From assembly GCA_033239525.1 (NCBI GenBank), contig BSYO01000013.1, positions 4,426,501-4,490,500 on the forward strand: a stretch of DNA of 64,000 nucleotides. Reading direction: 5' to 3'. The stretch comes from Nepenthes gracilis. Lineage: Eukaryota; Streptophyta; Magnoliopsida; Caryophyllales; Nepenthaceae. The translations under genes were made by a program, and so were the position numbers. Of this stretch, positions 37,029 through 52,849 are shown one piece after another. Every line of letters begins with the position of its first letter. The stretch's first letter is position 1. The notes beneath the pieces were generated by a model. That model worked only from the letters and a program-made list of their open reading frames with translations. It was not told the origin of the DNA and made no database searches.

Positions 37029-38417
37029 CCAATTCTTTGAAATACCATGAGAGGGTTAGGATTAGAAGGTTCTAGTCTATGGCATTTAGCAAAGAAACTG
37101 CTCATATGATAACTTTTAATCACATTACAACTTTGTAGAAATCTTTTTACTATCCCATGCCTTTTTGTATGAGATTTGAAAATCACCCACATCATCTATT
37201 ATTTGCAAAATAGGTGGGATTTTATATACAGTATTAGCTCGAGTCAAACCTATAATGTTGTCACATATCAAATTTGAGTTTAATCATATATCATCAATTA
37301 AAATACTCTGATATGTGCAAGTACGAGAGCCCAAATATTTGGTCACCTCCTAATATGAAATTATTTTCTTTGTAACATATAATTTTTATACAGAAATACG
37401 ACCATAGAAAACTTCTTCTCATGTGCGACACATAAATTTCGTTGACAATCATCACTATATTCGACAGATTTTATGGTCAAGATTTTTGATTGAAATTAAA
37501 AATCCTCTGCAACATCAATTCATAACAAGGAAATACTACTTCAACATATTAGCAACATTCTCTTTTAGAAAAAAAACCCATTTGTTTTCTATATTTGATA
37601 ATTCTTTAGATTCCAATCATTAGCATTCATATCATCTTAGTAATTTGTGTGTATTATGTCAACATTAACTTCAAAATAAATTCAGCAGAAAAAATTAGAA
37701 GTGATAAGGTCGAACAAGATCATTTTTTATAAATACTCTAATTCAATTATAAAAACATAATTTGTTAAATTTATTGTATTATACTATCCTGCTAATACTT
37801 ACAATTATATTTTTATAATATCTAGATTTATCTCACAAGCAATAATAATAATAATAATAATAACTAGTGTGTCCTATATATTTTATTGGCTACCATATTT
37901 AAGAAATGAACTAAGCCACGATATTTTTCTATTATTCACAATAAAAAATGTTTGCCACACGCAACATTACTCTCACAATGTAAGAAAGCTAGCTGTAATA
38001 AAATAAATTTTTTTATTTCTTGGGAGTAAAACTCAGTGCATTATGAAGTATTGTAGAATCAGTGAAGCAATACCATCGTGGATGAATTTGCCAGGATGGG
38101 GTCATTCACGAAACCTCTCATTTAGATATGGAGTCCCCCCACTATAATTTTTGAATTCATCAATTTTGAAGCCCCAGATGCTAGCCCGTTTAGGATCGTT
38201 ATGGAACCCTCTATTCATCCCATGGATATTTTTCTGTTACTGAAAATAAATAAATAAATCAATGGAGCAAGTAAACGATGGCCTCCACCCTTTTTATTTA
38301 TATTACTTTATTTGAAAGAAAAAGAAAAACATCCCATACAAGATCTCATCTTCAACAAGCGATTAATTAAGGAGGCAAACAAACAAAGTGACACTACAAA
38401 GAGTAGTGTTAGAGGGA
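37029..38417. other. Intergenic DNA downstream of methyltransferase gene 2
   Basis: No gene was recognised. It contains a short AAT repeat (about 37844-37864). The last 90 bases before the stop codon (CAAGCGATTAATTAAGG) resemble the 3' region of gene 1 and of the lone exon at 57928, so it includes the 3' untranslated region of gene 2. Confidence 0.5.
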
Positions 38418-42122
<3,705 letters not shown>

Positions 42123-42166
42123 GACTTTATATTGGGAATGTGTGAAAATAAAGCTGTGGCTTCCCC

Positions 42167-42173
42167 TTATATA
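42167..42173 (-). promoter_or_regulatory. TATA box of methyltransferase gene 2
   Basis: The minus strand reads CACTCTATATAAGGGGAAGCC, 45 bp before the ATG at 42122. It would place transcription start about 15-20 bp before the ATG. It is nearly identical to the box displaced upstream of gene 1. Confidence 0.6.
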
Positions 42174-42489
42174 GAGTGTGATTTGAAGGTACCACTACAT
42201 CGAGGGTGGAAAAGTAAGGGAATGTGTGAGGGGAAAAAAAGGATAAAAATAAAAAAAAATTTAATTTTTTTTAATTATTTTAATTTTGTTTTCAAATTTA
42301 TTTTTTTCAATTATAATCCTAATTATGTTTCAATATTATTTTTATAAAATATAAAATAGTACTCCAAATTAATCATATTTTGGATAGATATTAACCACAT
42401 TAGTTATCGAAAACTTAGAAAGATAAAGTTAATAAAAATAAATATTTAATTTTAAAGTTCTCACATCACGGCTTTAGTAAGTGATGCGT

Positions 42490-43180
42490 CTGATGATTCA
42501 AATTGTAGTATGAATTATAGGGTCTAAATTTATCCGTCGGGTTAGAAGCGGGTCCGATTTCTGTACGTCCTTAATCTGAATTCTGTACAGTACAAAATAC
42601 AGTTAAAAGATTTGACGGGACTCACTCCCGATATTTTTTTCGACGCTCAAGTTAGTATCCTTTTTAAAATAGAGCAAAGATAGATGATGTAAAATCAAGT
42701 ATTCATAATTATGTTTCTTCTTCAGAGGTTTACGTTCTTATGAAAACGTCTTAGTTTGAGAGAGAGTGCGTATACTTTTAGCGTTTTTGAATTGCCTTTT
42801 TTTTTGTTTGAAGTGTCAACCCATTTTCCTATTGAAAAGTATGGATTTTTATAGAAATTGGGGGATGGTTGACTCCTCCTGTCAACTGTTCAGAAAATTG
42901 TTGGGCAGATAAGATTTAACACAACCGGTGGTTTCAATCGACACTCGAGGCCGTTACTTTAAGATAAGAAAATGAAACTGTCCCAACCATTAGGTTAGTT
43001 TCATCTACGCTCCAAGAGTAAACCATTTAAGGCCGTCGGATGTGTCCATCAAATTGGGTTGCGTGGGTGGTTTGGGCTCGTGTCTTAGTTTAAATTTACA
43101 TTGGGCTGATTTTTCTCGAGCTGTCGGTTATAATACTAGTCAGCAAGGATGGGTTGGAATTTTTTTTTTTTAGAGCAAGA
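42490..43180 (-). repeat. Tat-like LTR fragment
   Basis: AGCGGGTCCGATTTCTGTAC...TTAATCTGA and CTCACTCCCGATATTTTTTT CGACGCTCAAGTTAGTATCC align with 49800-49920 of the Tat LTR. The orientation is minus. Edges are uncertain, and no primer site or gag is adjacent. Confidence 0.55.
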
Positions 43181-43599
43181 ACATTCCCATATTGGTCTTC
43201 TGGGATTTGTGGCTAAAATCGAAACTTCTAAAATTTTATGGCTAAAATCAAAGCTGGACTTGGTCATTTTTTTTTTTTAAATACAGTTTTTGATTATTTT
43301 TATCAGCTATTTTTGAATACATTATTTTTAGAGGTCAATCACGTCACCTTCAATGCATTTATATTTGGAAAGTTTCATCGTTACAACAATTTGAATATTC
43401 ATCTGTAATTTAAAATTATTTGATTTCTACTCCACTTATTATTATTATTTATTTATTTTATATTCGTATTTTTTTGTTTGATTTAGTCATTTACTAAGAG
43501 AAATTATTATTATTTTTTACATTTGGTTAATATTTCCCACAATATGCGTTTTAATATCACACGCTATTTTCCTTAATTTTTTGATTTTCAGTTTTTGCT

Positions 43600-44437
43600 T
43601 ATTGGGAAACTGATTTGGTCATTCAGATTGTAATTTGTTTCATAATTATGTTGCTTAATTTTGATTCTAAAATTAATAATTTTTATAATTTTTTACATGG
43701 TTTTGTTATTTTATTATCTTTACTTGAAGTTTCGTTCTCGCCCCAATTTACGCTACTTGAGGTCATCTCAAAGCATGATGCCTTGGCAGCTCATTTTATG
43801 GATTTATTTTTTATTTTTGGAGAATAAAAAAATTTACAAATTTTTTTAAATTTGTAAATGACAATAAAAAAATACTAACAGCTTAAATATATAATAATAA
43901 CAATAACGAAATTCTACCACCCAAATAGTAAGGTGTGCTCATTATCCGATTTAATTTTGTGTAATATTTTTTAAGAATGTAATAATTTTAGATAGATTTT
44001 TATTACATCACTACATTTTATTTATTTATTTATTTAATTTAATAATAACTAAACTCATAATTTCTCACTGCCAAACCTCTACAAATCTAAATTACCTTAG
44101 GTGCTCTGTCTAAATTTTATTTTTTATAGGCATAATTTTTAAATATTTATAAATGTGATGAATTTTTTTTATCTTATCTTTTCATATGAATTTATTCATT
44201 AATTTCATTATTTCTATCTTTGTAACTTTAGAGCTACATTGAGAGGTTTACCAACGCAGGGGCAGAGTTAAAAATCTACAAAAGAGTTACTTTAATGCAG
44301 AATTCTTATATATGCAATCAAATTGAAGAAAAAAACGTTATAAACTTAAATTAATAAAAAAAATATTTGATTATAAAGTCAAAGATTAGGTGAATCACCA
44401 AATGTGTTAGACTATTACACTTTTTATTTGATTATTG
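43600..44437. repeat. Methyltransferase-array upstream segment, copy U2
   Basis: Aligns with 21300-21830 (TGAGGTCATCTCAAAGCATG..., GGTGCTCTGTCTAAAT, CTTTAGAGCTACATTGAGAG, AAAGTCAAAGATTAGG). Homology stops at about 44437 (TTTATTTGATTAT), where Copia-derived sequence begins. It starts 1.5 kb upstream of gene 2. Confidence 0.65.
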
Positions 44438-45480
44438 TGACCAACAACATCGCTATCAATCCATTAACTCCCAATTGCAATGCTAGACTTTGAGGTTGAT
44501 ATATTCTACAAAAGAATAAATATATAAATTGTTAATGTTAGAAAATATAAATTGCTAAAATAGTAAAATCAGCAAATTATAAAAACTTGAAATTAAGTGA
44601 AGAAATAAATACTAACATCTTAGAAAAATACTGAAATTGTGGAAAGATATTCCATTCTGAGTAATTGTCTCAATTACTAAAATTTGTGGAAAGATATGGT
44701 GAGCAATTGGTATACAAATTGAAGAAATTCATATATTGATTGAAACAAGCCTCCCGTCAATGGTATTTAAAATTTAATGATGCTATTTTTTTATTTGATT
44801 TTGAAGAGAATATTTTGGATAAATGTATATACCAGAAGGCCAGTGGGAGTAAGATTTATTTTCTTATTTTTTATGTGGATGATATTTTATTTGCATCCAA
44901 TGATAAGAGTTTACTGTATGAAGTGAAATAATTTCTCTCTGATAAATTTAAAATGAAAGATACGGACGATGCATCTTATGTCATTGGCATTAAAATACAT
45001 CGGTATTAGCATCACTGAGTGTTTGTGGTTTGTTTCAAGAGATCTATATCAATAAAGCTTTACAGAGATTTCGGATGAAAGATTGTTCACCAAGTGTGGC
45101 ACCCATTGTGAAGGGTGATACGTTCAATTTGAACCAATACTAGAAAAATGATTTTGAACGGGAACAAATAAAAACTATTCTATATACTTCAGTTGTTAGA
45201 AGTTTGATATATGCGTAAGTATGTAAAAGAACTGATATCGCATTTGTAGTTGGAATATTGGGAAGATTTCAGAGTAATCCAGGTATGAAACACTGGAAAG
45301 CTCCTAAGAAAGTGACGAGGTATCTCCATGGTATCAAAGACTATATACTTATATATAGATGGACTGACAATTTAAAAGTATTGGGGTACTATGATTCAGA
45401 CTTCATTGGATGTGTTGATTCACATAAATTAATATTTGGTTACATATTTATATTTGCAAGTAGAGCTATATCCCGGCGGA
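44310..45480 (+). repeat. Direct repeat of Copia-containing segment, unit 1
   Basis: About 1.15 kb is nearly identical to 46520-47668 at an offset of about 2.2 kb. It covers the tail of U2 plus the reverse transcriptase/RNase H fragment. Confidence 0.9.
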
Positions 45481-45854
45481 GTACAAAGTAAACCCTGATT
45501 GTTACTTCTACTATGAAAGTTAAGTTCGTTACTTGTTTTGAGGTTACAAAATATAGTGTATGGATAAAGAATTTCATATTTGAGTTTAGAGTGGTTGATT
45601 CCATTTCAAGGCCATTGAAGATATATTACGATAATTCAGTTGCTGTTTTTCTGATTAAAAATAATAAAAGTAGCAATCGAAGTAAACATATCGACATTCA
45701 ATTTTTAGTAATAAAGGAACGTATTAAAGAAAAGAAAATTACTATTGAGCATATTAACACTGAATTGATGATTGCTGATCCTTTGACAAATTGCATACTA
45801 CCATTGAGGTTCAAGAATTTTGTAACAAGAATGGGATTAAATTTTATTTTATGA
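44690..45854 (+). pseudogene. Copia reverse transcriptase-RNase H fragment, copy 1
   Basis: LKQASRQWYLKFNDA, the intact catalytic box FYVDDILFAS, a stop after LLYEVK, then ASYVIGIKIHR, RFRMKDCSPSVAPIVKGD, a stop, GRFQSNPGMKHWKAPKKVTR, and RNase H blocks GYYDSDFIGCVDS, IYYDNSVAVF and SKHIDIQFLVIKERI, ending IADPLTNCILP. This is the C-terminal third of a Copia pol polyprotein. Gag, protease and integrase are absent, so it is 5'-truncated. Several stops make it inactive. Confidence 0.88.
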
Positions 45855-46157
45855 TTTTTATTATATGGACAATGATATTTAATAAAAATTCTAATTATTT
45901 GTGATATTTTTTAAAATTTTGTGTATACATTAGTTGATTATTTTAAAAATGTCACTAATTATTAGACAAAGAATAAATATAAGGTTTATTAATAATGTAA
46001 CGTTACTATATTCAGATATATCTTGAGAAATATAATATATTGTAATACATGGATGGTACTACTCATTAATAGATGACCTATCACCATGATTCATATATTT
46101 ATTTCTTAAGATTAAAAATTGATGGGTTTGGTTATCACATTAAGTGTAATATGGACC

Positions 46158-46500
46158 AAGTGGAAGAATGTTAACCGTTCAGTTTTTAAACTGAACTATT
46201 ATGGTCCATATTAATGGGTGTAGCCAGTTGATAACTCTACAATTAACACTCCATCAATTTTCATTAGTAACGCCTTCACAAGACAATTGATGGAATTGTC
46301 TTGACAAATAGAGGGTATTTTGATTTTGTCCTTGAGTATCTTCTCTACAATACACCATCAACGGAGAAAAGCCGTGCTTAAAAGTTTCAAAACTGTGAAA
46401 ATAAGAAGAGCAAAAAACAGAGTCGGAAATTAATGGCGGGATATTAGTTAGTGATCATTAATTTCATATTTAGGTCTTTTGTAATTGTTTAGGCAATTTA
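46158..46500 (+). repeat. Polypurine tract and partial 3' LTR of the truncated Copia copy
   Basis: AAGTGGAAGAA (46158-46168) is followed by TGTTAACCGTTCAG, the expected position and form of a Copia polypurine tract and LTR start. GTTCAGTTTTTAAACTGAAC just inside is an inverted repeat. The LTR end is not clear. Confidence 0.55.
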
Positions 46501-46519
46501 AATACTTAACAAAATTCTC

Positions 46520-47668
46520 ATATATGAAACTAAACTGAAAAAAAAAAAATTATGTACTTAAAATTAATAAGACAAAAAACATTTGATTATAAAGTCAAAG
46601 ATTAGGTGAATCACCAAATGTGTTAGACTATTACACTTTTTATTTGATTATTGTGACCAACAACATCGCTATCAATCCATTAACTCCCAATTGCAATGCT
46701 AGACTTTGAGGTTGATATATTCTACAAAAGAATAAATATATAAATTGTTAATGTTAGAAAATATAAATTGCTAAAATAGTAAAATCAGCAAATTATAAAA
46801 ACTTGAAATTAAGTGAAGAAATAGATACTAACATCTTAGAAAAATACTGAAATTGTGGAAAGATATTCCATTCTGAGTAATTGTCTCAATTACTAAAATT
46901 TGTGGAAAGATATGGTGAGCAATTGGTATATAAATTGAAGAAATTCATATATTGATTGAAATAAGCCTCCCATCAATGGTATTTAAAATTTAATGATGCT
47001 ATTTTTTTATTTGATTTTGAAGAGAATATTTTGGATAAATGTATATACCAGAAGGCCAGTGGGAGTAAGATTTATTTTCTTATTTTTTATGTGGATGATA
47101 TTTTATTTGCATCCAATGATAAGAGTTTGCTGTATGAAGTGAAATAATTTCTCTCTGATAAATTTAAAATGAAAGATTATGACGATGCATCTTATGTCAT
47201 TGGCATTAAAATACATCGAGACAGACTACGAGGTGTTCTAGATTTGTTTCAAGAGATCTATATCAATAAAGCTTTACAAAGATTTCGGATGAAAGATTAT
47301 TCACCAAGTGTGGCACCCATTGTGAAGGGTGATACGTTCAATTTGAACCAATACCAGAAAAATGATTTTGAACGGGAACAAATAAAAACTATTCTATATA
47401 CTTCCGTTGTTAGAAGTTTGATATATGCGTAAGTATGTAAAAGAACTAATATTGCATTTGTAGTTGGAATATTGGAAAGATTTCAGAGTAATCTAGGTAT
47501 GAAACACTGAAAAATTCCTAAGAAAGTGATGAGGTATCTCCAAGGTATCAAAGATTATACACTTACATATAGACGGACTGACAATTTGAAAATATTGGGG
47601 TATTCCGATTCAAACTTCATTGGATGTGTTAATTCACATAAATCAACATTTGGTTACATATATATCCC
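46520..47668 (+). repeat. Direct repeat of Copia-containing segment, unit 2
   Basis: Matches unit 1 from the ATTAATAAGACAAAAAACAT region to GGTTACATATATAT, with scattered substitutions. It ends at an abrupt junction with Tat-type sequence at about 47668. Confidence 0.9.
46900..47668 (+). pseudogene. Copia reverse transcriptase-RNase H fragment, copy 2
   Basis: Repeats the YVDD-containing reverse transcriptase piece and continues with ASYVIGIKIHRDRLRGVLDL (where copy 1 has a stop) and RFRMKDYSPSVAPIVKGD, then QGIKDYTLTYRRTDNLKILG and GYSDSNFIGCVNSHKSTFGY. It is truncated inside RNase H. It shares the VK-stop lesion with copy 1, so that lesion predates the duplication. Confidence 0.87.
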
Positions 47669-47689
47669 CTGTATTGGATGTGTTGGTCA

Positions 47690-49700
47690 CGTGGTGATGC
47701 GCAGGTAAGTTCCCATCGTGACCTCTAGCTGGATTATCCCCTGTATAGGTACAGGTTTGTTGTCCAGGCCGTATAGGGGCCATTGGCTGCTTTCATTTGA
47801 CTTCGCCTCAGTCCAAGTTTGAAAAATGTACTAAGATACAGCAAATCCTAAGAGCTTCCGTTGTCAATGAAAACTCGTTTCAGCTGGTAGTCAATTGTAC
47901 AATTTAAAACGAGTACGGATATAATAAGTGGATCAGAATGGGGGAGGTTACATGAGTCTTATCGTCGCTGGTAAATCTAATGACATCGTTCCTATCCTCT
48001 ATCCTCATTCTCTTGCTGTTGGGAGTTTGCTCGAGCCTTGTCTGCTTGTTGCCTTTGGCAAGCGTGGTTGAGATCATTCTGATTACGCCGGCGGCCATAC
48101 AGTTCCTGGAAGGCTAGCTTGCCTCGCCTTCTGAGGCCGTGGGGGCCTGCTCATGACCATTCACGAACCGTTTCAGGTGTCCTTGGCGGATCAGGCCTTC
48201 TATCTCCTACAACAGGGTTTGACAGTTCTCCGTGGAATGTCCGAGGCAACGATGGTACTGACAGTACTTTGTCTGGTCACTGCCGCTCGATTCCTTTGGC
48301 ATTTTCAATCATTTGAAGAACTTTTCATCCTAGATCTGTATCAGGATGTTTGCACGGGTATGTTCAAAGGAGTTAGGGCCGTTGGCCTGTACTCCTTCCT
48401 CGGTCTCAGTGAAGGACGTGGCTGCTTGCGGCTCTCCAGGAAGCGGCCACTGTTTCCGTTCCTTTTCTTGATGGTGGTGGGTCCAGAGACCTCCGGAGGG
48501 CGGTCCACTCAATCGGGACGCTTTACCTCGTTGGCTTCTTCCACTGAGATGTAGGCTCGAGCAATAGCCACTACTTCCTAGAAGGACTGAGGACGCTGAT
48601 GTGACAAGTACTTGAAAAAGTCCCCCGCTGCCAACGTAGCAAATAAGGCATTGAGCTTCAGCTCGTCCAAGAGTTTGGGGATCCGGTGCGCCTCAATAAT
48701 GAAGTGGTTGAAGAATCGCTTCAAGCTTTCATTTGACCTTTGGCAAAGGTGGACGAGGTGTCAGGGTTGCTTCTCCTCTCTCTGACTAGAGGTGAACTGG
48801 CTCAGGAAGCTGTCCGCAAGCTCATCAAAGGAGCGGATGGAATTCGACGGGAGGCCGCGGTACCAAAGAAGTGCGTCCCCCTGGAGGGTGACGGGAAAGC
48901 ACTGGCACATCATGGCCTCGCTTGCTCCCTGAAGGGACATGTGAGTATGGAAGCAGTTGAGGTGGTCCATCGGGTCCTTACTCCCATCATACCCCTCCAG
49001 CACTGGCATCTTGAACTTGTAAGGGAGCGGCTGGGTCCTGAGATCCATGGTGAAGGGTGACCTTCAAGGTCGGTCCGACGATCGTGCGGGCCTCTCATTG
49101 TGCAGGAGGTCCCAAAGAACTTTCACCTTCTCCTCTATCGGTGGATCGGACTCGCTTCTCCACGTGTTGATTATATCGCGGAGCTCTATGTGACCCTGTT
49201 GGGGCCGTTGAGCTTGTTGGTCATGGCAGCTTCCCATGCGGGGGGCCGCTCACTGCTGGAATCTGTGGCTGTCGTCCTTCTTTCGCCGTGGGAGTTACGG
49301 AGGTTACGCCGCTCTGAGATCTCCTCTCGCTCGTCCTGGCTCGGGTGGCTTTCAGCCGTAGATTGGGCCTGGCGTCGTTAGGCCGGTCTGATCTCCTCCT
49401 TTGGGCCCCTGTGCGGCGCCTTCCTCTCCTTGAGGAGAATGCCTGGGATGCTAGAGGAGCACCCCCCATCCAGGGCAGGCCTGTTCGGTTGCAGAGGGGT
49501 TGGATCGCCAGCCTCATATCGCCAACCTCCTCCACTAGGCGGTGAACGTCGGGCTCTAGATGGACGTCTACGTGGCTACCTACTGAGGGGTCATCACCAC
49601 GGGCAACGACATCTCTTGTTGGGGCACTCGCCTGTGCCCAGGTATTTACCATCTTGTTGTGATGAAATAAGTGTGAGAGGGAGACACTAGGCTTCTTGTC
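47690..49700 (-). pseudogene. Tat-like (Ty3/Gypsy) gag and protease remnant
   Basis: On the minus strand after the primer site: a long basic/Arg-rich N-terminal part (49221-49700), then the Retrotrans_gag core (48761-49048) with FKMPVLEGYDGSKDPMDHLN, GASEAMMCQCFPVTLQGDAL and RSFDELADSFLSQFTSSQR. A zinc-finger-like KYCQYHRCLGHSTENC lies near 48220-48270, and the retropepsin signature FIDNGSS near 47865-47885 is followed directly by a stop. This is the Tat/Ogre gag-protease order. Reverse transcriptase and integrase are missing because the sequence ends at the Copia junction near 47668-47690. It is broken in several places. Confidence 0.85.
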
Positions 49701-49702
49701 TC

Positions 49703-49722
49703 GTTTCCCTAGACAGCGCCAA
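49703..49722 (-). other. Primer binding site of the Tat-like element
   Basis: The minus strand reads TTGGCGCTGTCTAGGGAAAC, four bases after the LTR end. It is a one- or two-base variant of the TTGGCGCCGTCTGTGGGAA phrase typical of plant Tat/Athila elements. Confidence 0.8.
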
Positions 49723-49725
49723 TAT

Positions 49726-50819
49726 TGCATCCCCGGTCCCGGTTGCCAAAAGGATTAAGGAACCTTCAAATTCCTCGCCGTCAGTAGGCTGTCACGAGCG
49801 GGTCCAATTTTCGTCACTGTTAATCTGAGACTTGTACAACATAACTAACAAATAAGAGATCAGAGGTCCGGCGAAATTTCTTCTACCGTGAACACTCTGA
49901 TACTCAAGTCAGCAACTTTCCGCAATAAACGGAGAGGGAGGGGGAACGCACACTTAGAGGTGCGTGAAAATATGCTGAATGTATGAGGAGTGCGTGAATG
50001 CAGGCGGGTGAGGCTTAATGAGTGGGTAATGGGAGGTCTGACTCCTGAAATACACCGTAGCAGGTGGCTTCTGAAAGGCCGAGAGATGTGGATATGGTGG
50101 ACGGTTTTGAGCTTGGTTGGCTCGACTTCGAATTGATTGTCCAAGGTCCAGTTAGTTGATCCCAAAAAAATCCCTCCCTCATTATGCAATTATCTCAATT
50201 GTCTTAGGAGCAAGGGAGTTTCGACATAAATTATCTATCATTTTCTCGTACTAGAAAGTCATAAAAAAAGTCTTGATATGTGGGTCCTTTTTCTAACAGC
50301 CGCCTTATCATAATAATATTCAACTCATATCGCCTACCAATGCATACCGTCTAACAATGCAGATCTATAGACGCCAATTTGTCAATTCTAACTCACTTGA
50401 AAATCCAAAGAGAGTCTCAGTCGGTTTTTTCCTTCGGCCCAATTGACTAATAACCGAAAAATAAAGTATTATTTTATTTTATTTTTCAAAATTTAAGAAA
50501 AGAAATTCTAAGTATGAAGGTGTCACTGTTTTCTAAAATGTCGGCCGTCTATTTAATACACTATATCTGGCAAATTATATTGTTATTAAACTCGGATTTA
50601 AGATGTATTTAGAGGTATCAGATCCATTATGCTGTATCGTGACCTGACCCGATAAGACTTTCGATAAATAATAGTAAATACGATCTGATAGCCCGAATCT
50701 TGTTAAGCAAAACGAGGTAGCCCGTTGCACGATATGGATCGTGCTAACTAATAGTATGGTCAGAAGTCCTTTGCCATGTTAGGGGCAACGGCCACCGGGG
50801 CTTCCCATGATTGTCTGCA
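49726..50819 (-). repeat. 5' LTR of the Tat-like element
   Basis: In minus orientation it ends ...GGGACCGGGGATGCA next to the primer site and carries GACTTGAGTATCAGAGTGTT near 49885-49905, the phrase seen in the other Tat-like LTRs. The far end near 50819 (TGCAGACAATCATGGG on the minus strand) is my best guess, with TG...CA termini. No second LTR was found on the left, so the element is truncated. Confidence 0.6.
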
Positions 50820-50929
50820 TATTATTATTATTATTAAGAATAAAATTATTTTTTTACCCATTTCTAAATTTTTATAAATGCTCATCCCACCCTGTATTTT
50901 TTACAAATCACTCTAGTCTCTATACAACT

Positions 50930-50930
50930 A

Positions 50931-50997
<67 letters not shown>
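50930..50997. repeat. (TAA)n microsatellite
   Basis: Uninterrupted ATA/TAA trinucleotide run of about 22 units, next to the outer end of the Tat LTR. Confidence 0.97.
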
Positions 50998-51697
50998 TAA
51001 TTTTTATCTAATTTTATATATTTGTAATTACATTTTTAAATTTAATTACTCTTAGCTCATAATTGTTTTTTCATTTTGGTAGTAAAGGGATTTAGAATGA
51101 CTATCCCAATACTTTGGTAATTGTTACATCATATGTTGATAGTAATTTTTAAAAATTAAAATTAATATTTATCCCAATTCAATCGCTCATTCTACTTTTA
51201 GCTATCCCTTAGAAAATATTTCATTAATATTTCTTAATTTTCTTGAAATAAAAGCTTCTGTTTGTCTCTTAGAAAACGTTTCATTAATATTAAACAACTT
51301 TTATTTATAATAAAAGAAGTTAAAAGATCAGGAAATGATTATTTGTTAAAAAGGTTTTAAAAAAATTATATGTGCAAAAATTTAAGAAGTATCTAATACT
51401 TAAAGTGGAACATAAAAAATGAGAGATCATAATAGAATTGGCAGTCTAAGAGACAACAACAGTCTGAAAGACTCAAATTGAACTTATATTTACTTGCTGT
51501 ATAAGATTATGAGTTTTTTTAAAATGATCAAATGCTTAATTAGGAGGAATTAATAAAATATATTATTTATTTAGAGAGTCTTTTTCTAATTGTAAAGTAC
51601 ATTGTTAAGATGTACACAGTAATTTAATTTGTTGCAAAGTATATTGTTATAGAACTAGGATTTATTTAACATGTACGTAGAGGGGTTAAACCACCGT
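50998..51697. other. AT-rich intergenic DNA, no gene seen
   Basis: No coding signal. The phrase CTTAGAAAAYRTTTCATTAATATT recurs at about 51210 and 51268, a short local repeat. Confidence 0.45.
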
Positions 51698-52554
51698 TGT
51701 AAGGCCCGAGTACATATCTTATTGTAATCCCAATTAATAAAGTTGATATAATTAAACTTAATATCAAAGGATGAAAGATTTGGATGAAAAGTCAAATTTG
51801 GACCGGATTATATTGAGTTGATGAATACCTAACCAACGTTTGACGTGCACCTGTATGTGAAAAACAGACTACTCAATGCCTGATCGGAGTCTGATCGGTG
51901 CCCGAGCACCAAATCCCATGCATCAACGCTCAAAGCCCATATGAAGGAACGCTCGAGCATCAGAACTTTTGGGACCAGCACTTGAAGCACGTTCGAGCAG
52001 CGCTCATGTGCCACAATATATGGCCTCAACGCCTGATGCGCACTGAACTCAGTGCCACTCTCATTAATCGAATTCTGCTCTCAATGGGTCAACCTCTTGT
52101 TGACCGGCTTCTTCTTTCAATCGATTAACATCCCGTTGATTGATTTCTATTGCTCGGCCACCTATTGGCCATACTCCTGCAACTGTCTATCCGGCATTTG
52201 GCACTCCGACATTTTCCTGTTTCGACAAACGGTCTCCTGATCTTTGCTGCATCCAATTTGTAGCACTCTGAATATCACATAAATTCCATGTGATCTAATG
52301 ACGTATCCGTTGATTGAGTTGTTAATAAGGGAGTGATCGATTCCAATAAACTTTTCTTCACGACATTGTAGGGAAAATCTCACCTTTTTCCAGCGACCAT
52401 TATCGCCTGCCTTCCTGTAGCTTCCCATCAATTGGGATTCCGGTGTTAGCCTCTGTAAATTTGAATGATACCTTCTTCCACTCCTTTAAACTTGGAGTAG
52501 TCCAACTCTCCTTCAACTTCTTCTCCGTAATCGAATCATTCTCCCTTGTATTTT

Positions 52555-52650
52555 GCCCTTGACTTTGCACAGCTTCACCCTTAGTCCTGCTGGCTCTATC
52601 CTTAGCCCTGTACAGCTTCGCTCTTAGCCCTGTACAGCTCCGCCCAAGTG
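52555..52650. repeat. Short tandem repeats, CTTAGCCCTGTACAGCT type
   Basis: Three to four degenerate units of about 25 bp: CTTGACTTTGCACAGCTTC, CTTAGTCCTGCTGGCTC, CTTAGCCCTGTACAGCTTCG, CTTAGCCCTGTACAGCTCCG. Confidence 0.8.
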
Positions 52651-52741
52651 CTTTTATTATTTTTTTCCCTACCACACTAAATAGCAAACTCATCAACGAC
52701 GACACCATTAAGCCCTAAGAGACTTGATACAACCTGTCGCG

Positions 52742-52768
52742 TTCTGATACCACTTGTTGGTATCAGAA
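52742..52768. repeat. Inverted pair of initiator-tRNA primer-site sequences
   Basis: TTCTGATACCA and TGGTATCAGAA form a perfect 11-bp inverted repeat with a CTTGT spacer. Each arm resembles the TGGTATCAGAG primer site of LTR retroelements, facing opposite ways. Related ACCATTTGTTAGGATTAGAAG and ACCAACAATTT words follow. Confidence 0.75.
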
Positions 52769-52849
52769 GAGGGCTTGATTATAACCTGTCTTTAATACCA
52801 TTTGTTAGGATTAGAAGATGGCTTGACCGCAATCAGACTCTAATACCAA

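Larger units (their letters stand above)
51698..52849 (+). mobile_element. LTR-like fragment related to the solo LTR at 59079
   Basis: Starts TGTAAGGCCCGAG and shares the order AGTTGATGAATACCTAACC..., GATCGG...CCCGAGCAC, and CGCTCGAGCA/GTTCGAGCA words with 59079-59440. Homology fades after about 52040. Later parts carry a degenerate repeat (CTTAGCCCTGTACAGCT, about 52555-52650) and primer-site-like palindromes near 52742. The right boundary is where the U3 relic begins (about 52850). No coding domain was recognised. Confidence 0.5.

Noticed and set aside
48153..48554. Plus-strand open frames over 48119-49690
   Set aside because: They are antisense to the Tat-like gag-protease on the minus strand, which has recognisable gag, zinc-finger and protease motifs.
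50930..50997. Microsatellite as a regulatory array
   Set aside because: A simple trinucleotide run without other structure. Ordinary repeat expansion explains it.
50807..51055. Open frame with a poly-Ile stretch
   Set aside because: Product of the TAA microsatellite, with no protein family signal.
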